A DNA stretch of 64,000 nucleotides, from contig CM046844.1 of NCBI GenBank assembly GCA_025618425.1, positions 3,524,665-3,588,664 of the forward strand. The letters are read 5' to 3'. This stretch comes from Heliocidaris tuberculata (taxonomy: Eukaryota; Echinodermata; Echinoidea; Camarodonta; Echinometridae). Numbering within the stretch: the first letter of the stretch is position 1; each line of letters starts with the position of its first letter. Shown here piece by piece: positions 46,912 through 57,891 of the stretch. The notes under the pieces are model-generated. The model was given only the letters and a program-made list of their open reading frames with translations, had not been told where the DNA came from and did not search any database. The position numbers were made by a program, and so were the translations under genes.

Positions 46912-48813
46912 AACACGGTTGTCAACCTCAGTAACCGCAATCTCTCGGAAGATGAACACAAGGTTCTAGAACTGGGTTTGAACTTTGCGGTGGCTCCCAA
47001 GAAAGTTCCTTTCTCGGAAGTTATCCAGCAAATTGAACCAAACCTCCATGTTCTGAACAAAGTTACAGCGGACAAGGTACGACTCCAAGTTTCACAGGCA
47101 CTATCTGTTGCTAGACCACCCAGGCCCAACATCAAAAAGGACGAGAAAGCAGCAATACAAAGTCTACGCAGGGATCCATCAATCCACATCCTCAAAGCTG
47201 ACAAGGGAAATGCTACAGTCATCATGGAACGGCAAGAATACGACAACAAAATACAGGAACTACTTGACACACCAACCTACACCAAGCTGTCGAGAGATCC
47301 TACACCAGCTACGGAAAGGAAGATCAACGGGAAACTCCTGGCACTTCAACGAGCAGACGTCCTTCCCAAGCCACTCTACTTCAAGCTACGTTCTTCTGCA
47401 TCGACCTGTCCTATTCTGTTTGGACAGCCCAAGATACACAAAGAAGCAGCTCCACTCCGACCAATCGTTTCCACGAGAGGATCTCCAACATACAGTACAG
47501 CTCGCCACTTAGCTACAATACTACAGCCACTGGTTGGAAAGACAACTCACCACATCATCAACTCTCAGAATTTCATCGAGAAACTAAACCAGGTTACTAT
47601 CGGTCCGACTGATATCCTGGTAAGTTTCGACGTTGAATCTCTTTTCACCAGTTCCAGAAGCCTGCGACATCATCAAACGGAGACTACAGGAAGACAACAC
47701 CCTTGCCGATCGGACAGCCATGTCTCCTGATCAGATACATGATCTACTTCTCATGTGCCTCAACTCCACTTCCTTCCAGTGGCGAGATTCCTTTTACAAA
47801 CAACAAGAAGGCGCAGCGATGGGGTCTCCTCTATCCCCCATAGTTGCCAATATCTACATGGAAGAATTCGAAAGAACAGCACTTGAGGCAGCAACACTCT
47901 CACCTAAGCTTTGGGTTAGGTACGTGGACGACATCTTCGTAGTGTGGCAGCACGGCAGATCTGACATCGAGGACTTTCTTCAGCATCTCAACCATCGCCA
48001 TCCAAGCATCAAGTTTACTATGGAAATGGAAAAGGACCAATCCCTTCCATTCCTGGACGTACTCATCACAAGGTCAGCAGCCGGGAATCCATCCCACCAG
48101 GTTTATCGTAAAAATACACACACAGACAGATACCTGAACTACACATCTTTCCACCACCCATCGGTTCTTCAGTGTCTAGCACACTCATCCGGAGGGCACA
48201 CGCCATCAGCGACCAGGACCATCTTCAACAGGAGCTGCATCACATCAAAACAGCACTCATGACAATCAACGGTAACCCAGCCCACAAGATGAAGACTAAG
48301 TTACCTCGGGCCCGGGCCCCAGATCCACCAGCGCTGGCCACGGTCGTACTCCCATACTTAGGCCACACATCTCACAAAATAGAACGCATTCTCAAGAATG
48401 TCAGCATCGAGGTTAGACACCGTTCTTTCGGCAAACTTGACTCGACACTCTTCACCCACAAGGACAAGAAACCTACAGACGCCTACCCGGGAGTTTACAA
48501 GATACCATGCCAATGTGGCAAGGTATACATCGGAGAGACAGGACGCAGCCTCAAAACCAGACTTAAGGAACATCAGACCAGCTTTAAACACAGCGATTGG
48601 GACAAGTCGGCAATTGTCAAACATGCCCAGCAACTCAATCACCCTATCGACTGGCCCAATACTAAACTCATCACCTCCATCAAACACTGGCACACCAGAC
48701 GAGTTCGAGAAGCCATCGAAATGCAACAACACAACACAGTACCACAGGACAGCGGACTAGTCATCAATGACATTTGGCGACCTCTCCTAAACAGACGTAC
48801 ATCACAACATTAA
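46912..48813 (+). pseudogene. Penelope-like RT fused to GIY-YIG endonuclease, 5'-truncated and frameshifted
   Basis: Penelope proteins pair a telomerase-like RT with a GIY-YIG nuclease that makes the nick for insertion. The frame is open from 46912 directly at the end of the left arm, so the true N-terminus is missing. RT blocks: LKADKGNATVIM, FGQPKIHK, LRPIVSTRGSPTY, VSFDVESLFT, then after a frameshift near 47650 GAAMGSPLSPIVANIYME and the catalytic RYVDDIFVVW. A second shift near 48170 leads to a linker and the GIY-YIG domain: PGVYKIPCQCGKVYIGETGR with the KTRLKEHQ block. The stop is at 48811-48813, after LLNRRTSQH. The copy looks inactive. Family identity is firm. Confidence 0.92.
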
Positions 48814-49554
48814 ACTACATTACCCCCCCCCCCCCCCCCCCCCAGCACAACACACTACTTCACGCCAATCGATAATCTCTAAACAGATTCACGGACCCGA
48901 CAGGAAACGACTAACAATAGACTTAGACATTTGCGCGGCAAACTTCCGACACAGACACACATTTAGACCACGCAACCGCAAGCCACGCCCACTTCCGTTA
49001 ACGGACCAATCAGAGGCCCGGAATGGCGAACACGGGCTCGCACAGTAACGGTACCCCGGTCCGCACAACTGCATAAATACTCGCCGCACTGCAGTTTTCC
49101 TCGAGTTAATCTCCTGACGATGAACAGAGCACACTGTTCGAAACGCGTCGAGACAGATATACTCCTTTACCGAAAGAATACATAGTTCGGAAACTCTCTT
49201 TCAGAACTACTCTACAGAGGAATACAAACAGTTCTTTTCAGAACTACTCCCTCCAAACTTCTGTGACCTACTCAGAACTTTCCTGATCTCGATCACTCTT
49301 TCTTCCTTTTTCTTCTTTCCTCTTTCCATTTCACTTCATTTTTGGTGTACAAACACCGAAAACAAAAACCAAAAATAGTCTTGTGTAAGTGTTTAATTTA
49401 ATTTCATTTCATTTCCATCTCTTTCCTTTCCTTTCACTTCTCCTAAATTCCTCTAAACGCCCCATAAGTGGGTTATTTTTTCACGAAAGAATATATCAAC
49501 AGCCTTTTCACAGAGGCTCCCACATGGTGTTACCGGAAACCATCAATTGTGAAT
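48645..49554. repeat. Right inverted arm of the Penelope element
   Basis: Reverse complement of 46003-46907. It begins inside the GIY-YIG coding end (TATCGACTGGCCCAAT) and ends CATCAATTGTGAAT. Confidence 0.88.
49110..49153 (+). ncRNA. Hammerhead ribozyme motif, right arm
   Basis: Core CTGACGA (49114-49120), stem II GAACAG/CTGTTC with loop AGCACA, then GAAA (49140-49143), a very short stem III ACGCGT, and C at 49149 as the expected cleavage site. Stem I is TCTC (49110-49113) pairing with GAGA (49150-49153). Short-stem-III hammerheads are known in Penelope-like elements. One extra U sits between the core GA and stem II, so cleavage is a prediction. Confidence 0.7.
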
Positions 49555-49609
49555 ACTCACTCACCATGGAAACCTACAGAGAATATCTATATCTATCATG
49601 TAATGTACA

Positions 49610-49887
49610 CAGGGGCAGCGCCCGGGTATTTTGATAGGAGGGGCAAGACGACCTAAAAATGACGTCATATTTTTTCTCCATTAAATAACAGGGGTAATAT
49701 AGAGTTACATGTTTAAGACCTCTCTTTTTAATACTCCTCTTTCTTCTTTCTTCCCTTTTCTCCCCTTTTCTTCCTCCTTTTCTTTTTTCTTCTTTTTTTT
49801 TTCACTACTTTAAAAATCATAGGGGGGGGGGGCGGTCGCCCCCTCTGTCCCCCCCCCCCCCCCCCCCCCCCTGTAGCGCCGCCCCTG
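49610..49887. mobile_element. 278-bp hAT-like MITE
   Basis: Termini CAGGGGCAGCGCCCGGG and CTGTAGCGCCGCCCCTG are inverted repeats. They are flanked by a perfect 8-bp duplication AATGTACA (49602-49609 and 49888-49895). The interior has a pyrimidine tract, a poly-G run and a 23-base poly-C run (49849-49871). Same terminus type as 41586-42449. Confidence 0.85.
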
Positions 49888-50984
49888 AATGTACAATCAT
49901 GTAGATTGCACAATTTCTGGCATGTTTCTTCAGACATTCATACGACGCCTTGAAAGTCAACAATAAACAAAGTTTCATTACCGAGCTTCTTTATTTTGTT
50001 AAATTATTTAATGAATGAAACGAGCTGATAATATATCAAGAAATATGTGAATGTTGAGATAACAATTTCTTTTAGAATTCATAGATTAATAGATCACATT
50101 AGATTCATGAACATGATGGGACAAACTATAAGAAATTTGTGAATGTTAAGATAACAAATTCTTTGAGAATATCAAATTTGTGAAATTGTAATGTGACAGC
50201 GGTGACATTATTTAATAGTGTCGGACAACTCTCTCATTTGTTTCTGGCGATCATAATTTCCATTTTTGCCTTCCGTGCTGTTTTCTAATATTAATTAAGA
50301 ATAACATGATGTTATATGTCCTCCAGTAAACAAAATACTTGCTTCTCAGTCATTGAATTTTGAAAAATGATTGATTTCCGTAATTATGATGACAGAAACA
50401 AATGGGATAGTTTTCCTATATACTTGCAATTAGAATCAAATGCATGCAGTGCAAATATAATGATTTTATCTCTAAAGTCAGGAAAGGTGGTAAGGGGGGG
50501 GGGGGAGGGGAGGGGGGGGGCTGGTCACGGAGCTCCTTTATCACTTTGAGACTAGTGTGGCCTTTCACGTTTCAAAATTATAGTTAATCTGTAATTGACG
50601 GGAATCTAATGACTGAAAACTGCCCTCTTCCCTTTACAGATAAGCTTGTGTAATTCCATACATACAAACTTTTCAGAATGTTAAGTTTTCAGAAATAAGA
50701 AGCAATATATTAACTATAGAGTAAGCAATAAATTCAAATGGAAATTTTTAATTGAATCTAAATTTGGTCTAACTTGCAATATTATGTTTAACTGCATTAA
50801 AGTCAATTTTGGGTATTCTTTTCAACTTACTGGATAATGAAAATAGCAAAGCATATGTAATTGTACTGTTCAGTCTCGTCAATTCTGGAAAAAAAATTCT
50901 CAAACTCATGCCTATGATGATGACTCACTAAGGGCAGCTGCAAAATATAAGAATTTAGATATTTGCCTTTTTTTACTGTCTGAT
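49888..50984. other. Intergenic, AT-rich
   Basis: No gene or element recognised. A G-rich interval lies at 50490-50520. Confidence 0.4.
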
Positions 50985-50992
50985 TACTGTCG

Positions 50993-52956
50993 CAGGGTTT
51001 GCGATTTTTTTTAATTTTATTATAAAAATCAAAAAATCAGATTTTTAAAATTTAAATCAGATTTTTTGATTTAAATCAGATTTTTTTGATTTTTTTGATT
51101 TTTTTTAAATTTCGTTAGAAATTATGTTCAATTAGAAAGAAATCTTGACGTAATAATAGCATCAGTCTTAATCTTATCATAAATTTTACCCCTAGCATTG
51201 TTCTTAACAGTTTACTTTGTAATTTTAGCCCAGTTAAAAAATATTACATAACCAATAACAATTTTTGAAAAAATTTCCTCCAGAGGCACCAAATGTGTAC
51301 ATATATTTCAAATATGAAATTGCCTATCGAGAATTTTTATTCCATCATTATTTCTTCATACATATTAGTTATCAAGGTTGATTAAAATCGGTGCTTTAAG
51401 AAAATGAAATCTGTGTTTTACATTTGAATCACATGATTTTTATGTAATCAACTTTTTAAAAATTCTCTCGAAAAGAAGCAAAAATTGTCTTCCTATTTCA
51501 AATTCAAAATTGCCTTTGTGCCTCCACTCTAAAGGAGCGGGGGACATTTTGGGCTGTGCATTCAGAGTTCCATCATTGAGAGCTCTGTCTGTCTGTCTGT
51601 CTGTTTGTTATATTCTTGTTATCACATTAACTTCAGGACCACTTGATTGGATTTTAATTAAACGTGGGTCAAGTAGGTACTCTTAGGCAGCAATGATCTG
51701 AATAGACTTCAGAGTTGTCAAGTAGGCATTTGTACTGTGATGCAAGGATAAACCAGTTAGATTTCAGAGTTAAAGTTTTGATGAGTTTCAGAGTTCCTTG
51801 CAAAAATGTTAATTAGTATTGTTACAGATTTCAACTGAGCAATTTAACTGCATCACAGCCAATATTTATGCCTCCACACTCCCATAACATTTTAAGTTCT
51901 TTGTAACGGGCTAAAACCTTGCATCTAAATTTGAATGTCTCTTGTGTGATCAGAAATAACGACAATGCAGTAACAAGGTAAAATCAGACATGTACAAGGC
52001 CCTTACACTGTAACTTTTGAACTTCAAAGTCTAATCAGTTTATTGGTACCTATTTGACCCAAGTTTCATTAAAAACCAATCAGCAGCTCTGAAGTTCTAG
52101 CAGTAATAAGAAATAACATATAGACGTATACAAACGCACAGTATGCATGCAAGGATACGCTTGGACACCTGCATGGACAAACCGCCAAAAACATGAAAAC
52201 ATGAAAACAAAGATGCCAATGGATTATAACAATGCCCCTCCCCCACATCCAGCATACTTGAACAAATTTTAGTAATACTATCAACCCTGTTACCTAACCA
52301 TAAATATGATTTATTTTCTTACCTCTATTTTGACATAATATGGAAACATTTTCTCATAGTACAACATTGTCTGTGAAAGAGATTTAAATCAGTGAGTGAT
52401 AAATGATGTGAATGAAAGAAAATGAGAATATGTTTTGGCCATGGACCTGTATTACATGTAGATGAATCATTAAAGTTAATTTGTAAGTAGTCTTTTCACC
52501 TTAAAGGTTAAACATTCTAAGTTTTCCTTGTAAGATTTCACATATAAAGTTAAATCTTGTTTGATAACAAAATATAATCACATCATAAACATTATTCTCA
52601 AAGCCTAAAGTTTTTGGAAGTGAAGTGAATTAGTGATAAACATTCGCAAAAAAAATCCGGGTTAATTCTCTTTTCCATTTAAGATTTGTCTGAACAGTAG
52701 GATTTTGTTGGGTTTGTAGGGGTAAAAATGGAATTATGAAAGCATTTATCAGCATTGTTGTGCCTTTCAATGCCTAAATGTGCAAATTTGCCATTATATT
52801 CATTTGAAAAATCATTTTTAAAACATAATCATTGTATATAATACACAAGTCTATAGGGATGATTTAAATCAGTGATTTTTTTTTTTAAATCGAGGTGATT
52901 TAAATCGCGATTTAAATAATGATTTAAATCAAAGCGATTTAAATCCGCCAACCCTG
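50993..52956. mobile_element. 2.0 kb hAT-like non-autonomous transposon
   Basis: Begins CAGGGTTTGCGATTT and ends AAATCCGCCAACCCTG, inverted termini of hAT type. Flanks are TACTGTCG (50985-50992) and TTCTGTCG (52957-52964), an 8-bp duplication with one mismatch. Sub-terminal regions repeat GATTTAAATCA many times in both orientations. The interior has a CTGT microsatellite (51587-51605) and no transposase frame. Confidence 0.8.
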
Positions 52957-53067
52957 TTCTGTCGTAAGGATGAGTAGCACAGAATGAACTGTTCTCTTCA
53001 TCATACTTTTATTTTCAATACCCCCCTCATATTGATATATCTTTGCCTTTTTCTTAATTCTTTACAT

Positions 53068-53139
53068 TCATCGTCTGTGACTGCCAATGTTTGGGAGATT
53101 CTTCAGGGTCCTCCCTGTCAGTGCCAACGCCTCATCAAT
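53068..53139 (-). CDS. Candidate terminal exon, unrecognised host gene
   Basis: On the minus strand a good acceptor (TATTTTCTCTCCAG) opens a phase-0 exon reading IDEALALTGRTLKNLPNIGS and then HRR and TGA. With the exon at 55232-55321, also phase 0, it would form the C-terminus of one protein. I do not recognise the family. Evidence is splice signals plus frame only. Confidence 0.45.
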   Translation of the reverse strand: MDEALALTGRTLKNLPNIGSHRR

Positions 53140-53477
53140 CTGGAGAGAAAATAATGAAAAGGTCTTGCTATACACACATGTATAAATTATTACAAAGTGC
53201 CTATGATTTGAAAGTTGATTTATATTGAATCTGGAAGAAAAAATATAGTCGTATCTTATTGTATAGTGGCGAATAAACAATATCTGAATTTGCAATGACA
53301 TCATGAAGCAAACGGTATAGATATGATCAGGGAAGACAGGGACAATGTTACAGAAGAGGGGGGGGGCAGTTGCAAGAACAGTTCTTGTCCCCTCCGATTT
53401 ACCAAATACCCCCCCCCCCCAAAAAAAAAAAAAAAAAAAAATGATAATAATAATAATAATTTAGAAAATAAATAATA

Positions 53478-53508
<31 letters not shown>

Positions 53509-55231
53509 TCAAACTTTTGAATGAAGTCTTCTTGACACTAGCATGGCTACGACAATCGTTCCCAACATATTTTGTTTTACTGTGAAACAAGTTAGTCAAG
53601 TTAGTCAAGTTAGTTGTGTATACCGGTATTCCCAAGAAAAGGCAGTTTTTAAAGTAAATATCTAATCTCACCTGTAATATAGATGATACATGTGATGGCC
53701 TCAAATGTTATGCAGCTACTACACCTTCTCGGTACTTATTGTATCAGGTCTTTTTCGAGTAGGTAGCCCCCCTTTGTCCAATCTTGAAAGTCAAGTTAGT
53801 CATCCTTATGAAGCACTTGTACCTGAAAATGAAACCACAATACATTTTTGGTTTATAGTCTGAGGTCTATCGATCACATGCTCATTTTTAGGTTGCAAAA
53901 GCCGAGGTATTTAATGGCGAACTAAAATTGAACTTAGTTTAGTTTGTATAAGAGAGATTGACTCAGTCTATATCTTTTCCCTAAATGTACACTTTGATAC
54001 ATGTACATGTATTTGGATAGAAACTGTAACTGTAAATTATTGAGCCGCCCCCCCCCCCTCAATAAATACAGGCAAAATTTTAGATGGTCTAAAAGTAATT
54101 TAAAAAATACCCAATTTAAATGTTTGTTGATAGAGAAATAAATATGTCCTTAGATCTAAATAAATAAAATAATAAATGGCCAAACACAAAATTATAAATC
54201 CAACTTAAGTTGTTAAAGCTAACAATATATAAACAGGTCTACCAACTAGAAAGATTTAGATTAGGTCGAATTAGACTAGACTTAACAGATATAATCTTTT
54301 GTTAAAACGGGTCTTGTGTAGAAGTTTACCCTTTTCTAACATTTCTCTAGAATCTGATTTATTCTGTTGTTGGATGTAACAGTTAGAATATAGATCAATA
54401 TTTAAAAATAAGTAGGAATTCAATTCAGGAATGAATACGGGCGTAAACAGGCTTAATTATCCATTGTTAGTGGGGATATGATCTATTCATCATCAGATTT
54501 AACAGTTAGTTGGTTTACTCAGTCTAGACCAGACTTAACGTTACTAGGTCTAACCATGACCATGGTCTAACGTTAGACTCTCCAACTAAAGTTTCCAAAC
54601 ACGGTTAGAATCTAGATCTAGATCTAGATCATCTATTCTACCTTTTTACTAGATCTATATTATTGTTGGATATAGCCTAAGTTAAATGATAGACTAGATC
54701 AAAGTTAGGTCGAACTGTTGGATCTAACGTTAACTAAAAAATATTGACATAGATCTAGATCTCCATGAATAGTTCCAGGAACTCCTCCTGGGCTGAGCAT
54801 GCATGCATGTGTGGAAATTACAAGGAGGCAAAAGAGGAAAAGAAAAAGAGGAAGAAGAAAGAAAGAAAAATAAAATAAAATGTAGATCTAAGCAGAGTTA
54901 GATCTAGATCAAGATCTAAATGACATGTTAGACTCCAGAGTAGACTCTCGAGCCTAGATCCATGAAGAAGAAGGAGAAGAAGCAGAAGAATTGGAGGAAG
55001 AAGAAAGGAGGATGAGTCTGAGAAAAAGAAGACGAAAGGAGGAGGAGGAGAAAAATAAGAACTCAGAATAAAATTTAAAAGAAGATGAAGAGGAAGAAAA
55101 AGAAAAAGAAGGAGGAGGAGGATCGAGGAGAAGAAGAAAAAGAATTAAGTTCTTCACTTTTATTTAGTTTTAACAATTACTTTGCAGAGCTAACATTTTG
55201 TTAGATCTGAAAATAAATTCTTGTTTCTTAC
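53140..55231. other. Probable intron or intergenic DNA
   Basis: Holds poly-C/poly-A runs at 53411-53441, a word cluster of AGATCTAGATC and TCTAACGTTAGA at 54270-54930, and a purine-rich GAA/GAG tract at 54830-55140. A possible extra exon on the minus strand at about 53741-53820 has an acceptor but no clear donor. Confidence 0.35.
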
Positions 55232-55321
55232 CTCGAACTGGATAGCTGCATGGGACTCGTCTTGTCTTGATTGAAGGTAAATTGAGTCGCTTTTGACTTT
55301 GACACTCCTCGAAGTCTTTTC
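55232..55321 (-). CDS. Candidate internal exon, unrecognised host gene
   Basis: A 90-base phase-0 exon on the minus strand, bounded by CCTGTTTCAG and GTAAGAAAC, both close to consensus. It reads EKTSRSVKVKSDSIYLQSRQ and continues DESHAAIQFE. It would join the exon at 53068-53139 without a frame change. No family recognised and no upstream exon identified. Confidence 0.5.
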
Positions 55322-55950
55322 CTGAAACAGGCTGGCTGTTACTTATAAATACTGACTAATATTATTCCTCTTGCTCATTTTCTAACTAGTCTATTTTGTT
55401 TCGCCCAGACCGTCCAGTTATACGGTAAGAGGAGACATCCTCGACCTTCACTGCTAAGTGGTTCAGCAAGCACAGTCTACGGTACACAGGTTTCAGCCCG
55501 CCAGAGTTTTGGGAGCGAATTGTGCGTTGTGTGCGTACAACTTCAGCTGCTTTTGTGCGATGAGCTTTTTCCTGGTTTGGTGATCATCTCAAGCATAGAT
55601 CTCAAGCAAATTGACGCTGACGTCATCATTTTGCACCATCCTGATTGGCCAAAAGATTAAAATCGCTCGACTCATCGCAAAAGATTCAACATGTCGAATC
55701 TCTGCGATTTGGTCTACGATTGTCCTGCGACTGATCGGATCGCTGTCGTATTATAGCACACTACACGATCCGATCAAAAATCAGTCGGATCGCAGTCGGA
55801 TCGTACAGTGTGCGCCGGGCTTAAGGAAAAAATAATGTTTCTCTACCTCTGTTTTTATCTGTTTATGTTGAAGTCAATACAAAAACATAAAGGGCATGTA
55901 TTGGTGAAAATTAAGGAACTAGGATTCATACAATTAATAAAATAATAATA

Positions 55951-56099
55951 ATAATATTAAATGACTTTTCTTTCGTGGGACACAAGGGCATATCGCACTC
56001 GCTTTAAAAATATTTCACTCGTCGTGCCGACTCGTGAAATATGCTCATAGCTCGTGCGATATAACCTTGCATCCCACTCAAGGCCATTCAATATTATAT
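55951..56099. mobile_element. 149-bp hairpin MITE
   Basis: The left arm (ATAATATTAAATGAC...GGGACACAAGGGCATATCGCAC) is complementary to the right arm (GTGCGATATAACCTTGCATCCCA...GGCCATTCAATATTAT) around a centre near 56025. No coding capacity. Confidence 0.7.
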
Positions 56100-56200
56100 G
56101 ATTATACAACACCTACTAAGATTCTTGCAACCCCATTGGTTAATTCTTAATCACATGACATGCGATAAAAGTAATGTTGAAAAGTATCATTCTCCAGGCG

Positions 56201-56320
56201 TGCAATTCTGTTTGATCCTTTTGCACCATTGCACGCTGACGTCACTAACGTTGTACACAGTACAATGTGAGGTAAGTGACATCACCGTGCAATGGAACAA
56301 ATGGATCAAACGAAATTGCA
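56201..56320. mobile_element. 120-bp hairpin MITE
   Basis: TGCAATTCTGTTTGATCC at the left end pairs with GGATCAAACGAAATTGCA at the right end, and the inner GCACGCTGACGTCACT pairs imperfectly with AGTGACATCACCGTGC. Confidence 0.7.
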
Positions 56321-56519
56321 CTCTGACGTCACAATAAACATAAGGCATGGTACGCGCGGAGCAGTTTAAATATTAATGCAACACAAAAATATGCAGCGAT
56401 ATGATCGACGCGCAAGATATCATTGGCATGCTAGCTGGGTACGTAGCGTACATCTGATTTGTTCCCCGATCGAGGATTTGTTCTTTGACTCTTACACTGT
56501 AAGTTAAAAAACTTACATC

Positions 56520-57891
56520 ATGGCAGGACCAAACTTCGTATTATTAAAAAAATGAAGAATTGAATGAATTATTATCCGACTCCGATGCTCACAATACTAA
56601 GAGAGGTATTAAGTTTGCGAAGAGCCGTTTGGAATCCTTTGCAAAATGTGTATCAATGTCATTAGCGGAGGTCAACAGTTTGCCGGATCCAGAGCTGGAT
56701 AAGTCTCTCTCTCGATTTTACGCTGGTTTATGGAAAGATGATCATTGATGATGATGATCTATGCACTCTATCAGATATGGAATCCTTCGCCATTTTGAGT
56801 CTACCAAAGGAGAGGATATTACAAATGCGGTAAAATTTCCGGAGAGTCAAAGGGTCTACAAGGCTATGATGGTCAAGTTGAAGAAGGAAGGAAAAGGGTT
56901 CGTCAAGCATAAAAGTGCAGTAACTGACAGTGACATGGCAAAGATTTTCGAATCAGATGCAGTCAACCCTGATACTGCACTTGGTCTTCAGAACAAAGTG
57001 TTTTTGGACGTCATGACATACTTTGGGCAGAGAGGCCGCGAAAATCTTCGTGATGATACGACAGTAAACGACTATATTTTCCATACTGATGAAGACGGGC
57101 TTCGTTACTTTGAGCATCGTGATACGCTAACAAAATCGAGACGGGAAAATGAAGACGAAGAATTTGGTGGTCGCATGTATGAAAGACCTGGGTCTTCGAG
57201 GTGCCCAGTCACTTCTTTGCAAAAGTATTTGGCTTCCTTGAATCCCAAGTCAACCCACATTTGGCAGCGACCAAAAGCTTCTTCACCATCTGATGGACCG
57301 TGGTATGACAATGTCCAGTTGGGAGTAAATTCCCTGGGAAATAAAATGAGAAAGATTGCTGAGAGGGCTCAGTGTGATCATCATTACACAAATCACAGCC
57401 TGAGAGCTACCACAGTTACGATCCTAGATCACGCAGGATTCGTAAATCGTGATATTAGGGCAGTCACAGGACACAAATCTGAATCATGTCTGAAAAATTA
57501 TGCTAGAACTAGTGACAATAAAAAGAAGATGATGAGTGCAAAAATCTCCAAATCCATACAGGAACTTTCTTCCACATCAGGATCTAACGATGGACTCGGA
57601 CCTCTGAATGTTATGACATCTCGATCTAACGTTGTCGTTAGACCTAAAGTTGGATCTAACGTTACATGTAGCCCTCCTGGGCTAGGCCCTGAAATGTCTG
57701 CATCCATCATGGACGAACAATTTGCCGATACCGGACCAGAATCTACCATGTCTACTGGAGATGTAGTTACTCTTTCCCAAGAACAGCTTATTTTACAGGA
57801 ATCTAACTTAAATATTCAGAACACATCTTCTTCCACAAGCTCCGTGCAACATTTTCATTTCCACGGACCCTTTACTTTTTACAACAGATAG
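56520..57891 (+). pseudogene. Crypton-type tyrosine recombinase (KIAA1958/DUF3504-like), two frame breaks
   Basis: Tyrosine recombinases of Crypton transposons cut and join DNA through a phosphotyrosine. The N-terminal region starts at ATG 56520 and breaks at an A7 run (56546-56552). It continues as ESFAKCVSMSLAEV...FYAGLWKDD to about 56740 and breaks again. The main frame (56761-57891, 376 residues) is intact: HSIRYGILRHFES, the first arginine in GQRGRENL, HSLRAT, GHKS and the tyrosine in CLKNYAR, so the full R-HxxR-H-Y set is present. A 100-residue S/T/N-rich tail follows. It could also be a domesticated host gene, but the breaks argue for a transposon copy. Element ends were not found. Confidence 0.85.

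Larger units (their letters stand above)
46003..49585 (+). mobile_element. Penelope-like retroelement with inverted arms
   Basis: A perfect 14-bp direct repeat TCTATATCTATCAT flanks it (45989-46002 and 49586-49599). Two ~905-base arms (46003-46907 and 48645-49554) are inverted copies of each other. The right arm is the natural 3' end of the element: the end of the ORF, untranslated region and ribozyme. The left arm is the same end in opposite orientation, replacing the 5' part of the gene. Such rearranged, 5'-truncated insertions with inverted terminal copies are typical of Penelope elements. Poly-G (46712-46729) and poly-C (48823-48843) runs occupy mirror positions. Confidence 0.9.
55322..56519. 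other. Intergenic with two hairpin elements
   Basis: Apart from the hairpins at 55951-56099 and 56201-56320, a segment at 55600-55820 rich in CGATC words (GATCGGATCGC, CAGTCGGATCGTACAGTGTG) looks like the end of another repeat. No exon seen. Confidence 0.4.

Noticed and set aside
46421..49134. Identical 81-residue frames on opposite strands (46421-46666 and 48889-49134)
   Set aside because: They are the same non-coding Penelope untranslated sequence in the two inverted arms.
53741..53820. Possible extra exon between the two candidate host exons
   Set aside because: An acceptor is visible, but the open frame meets a stop without a usable donor.
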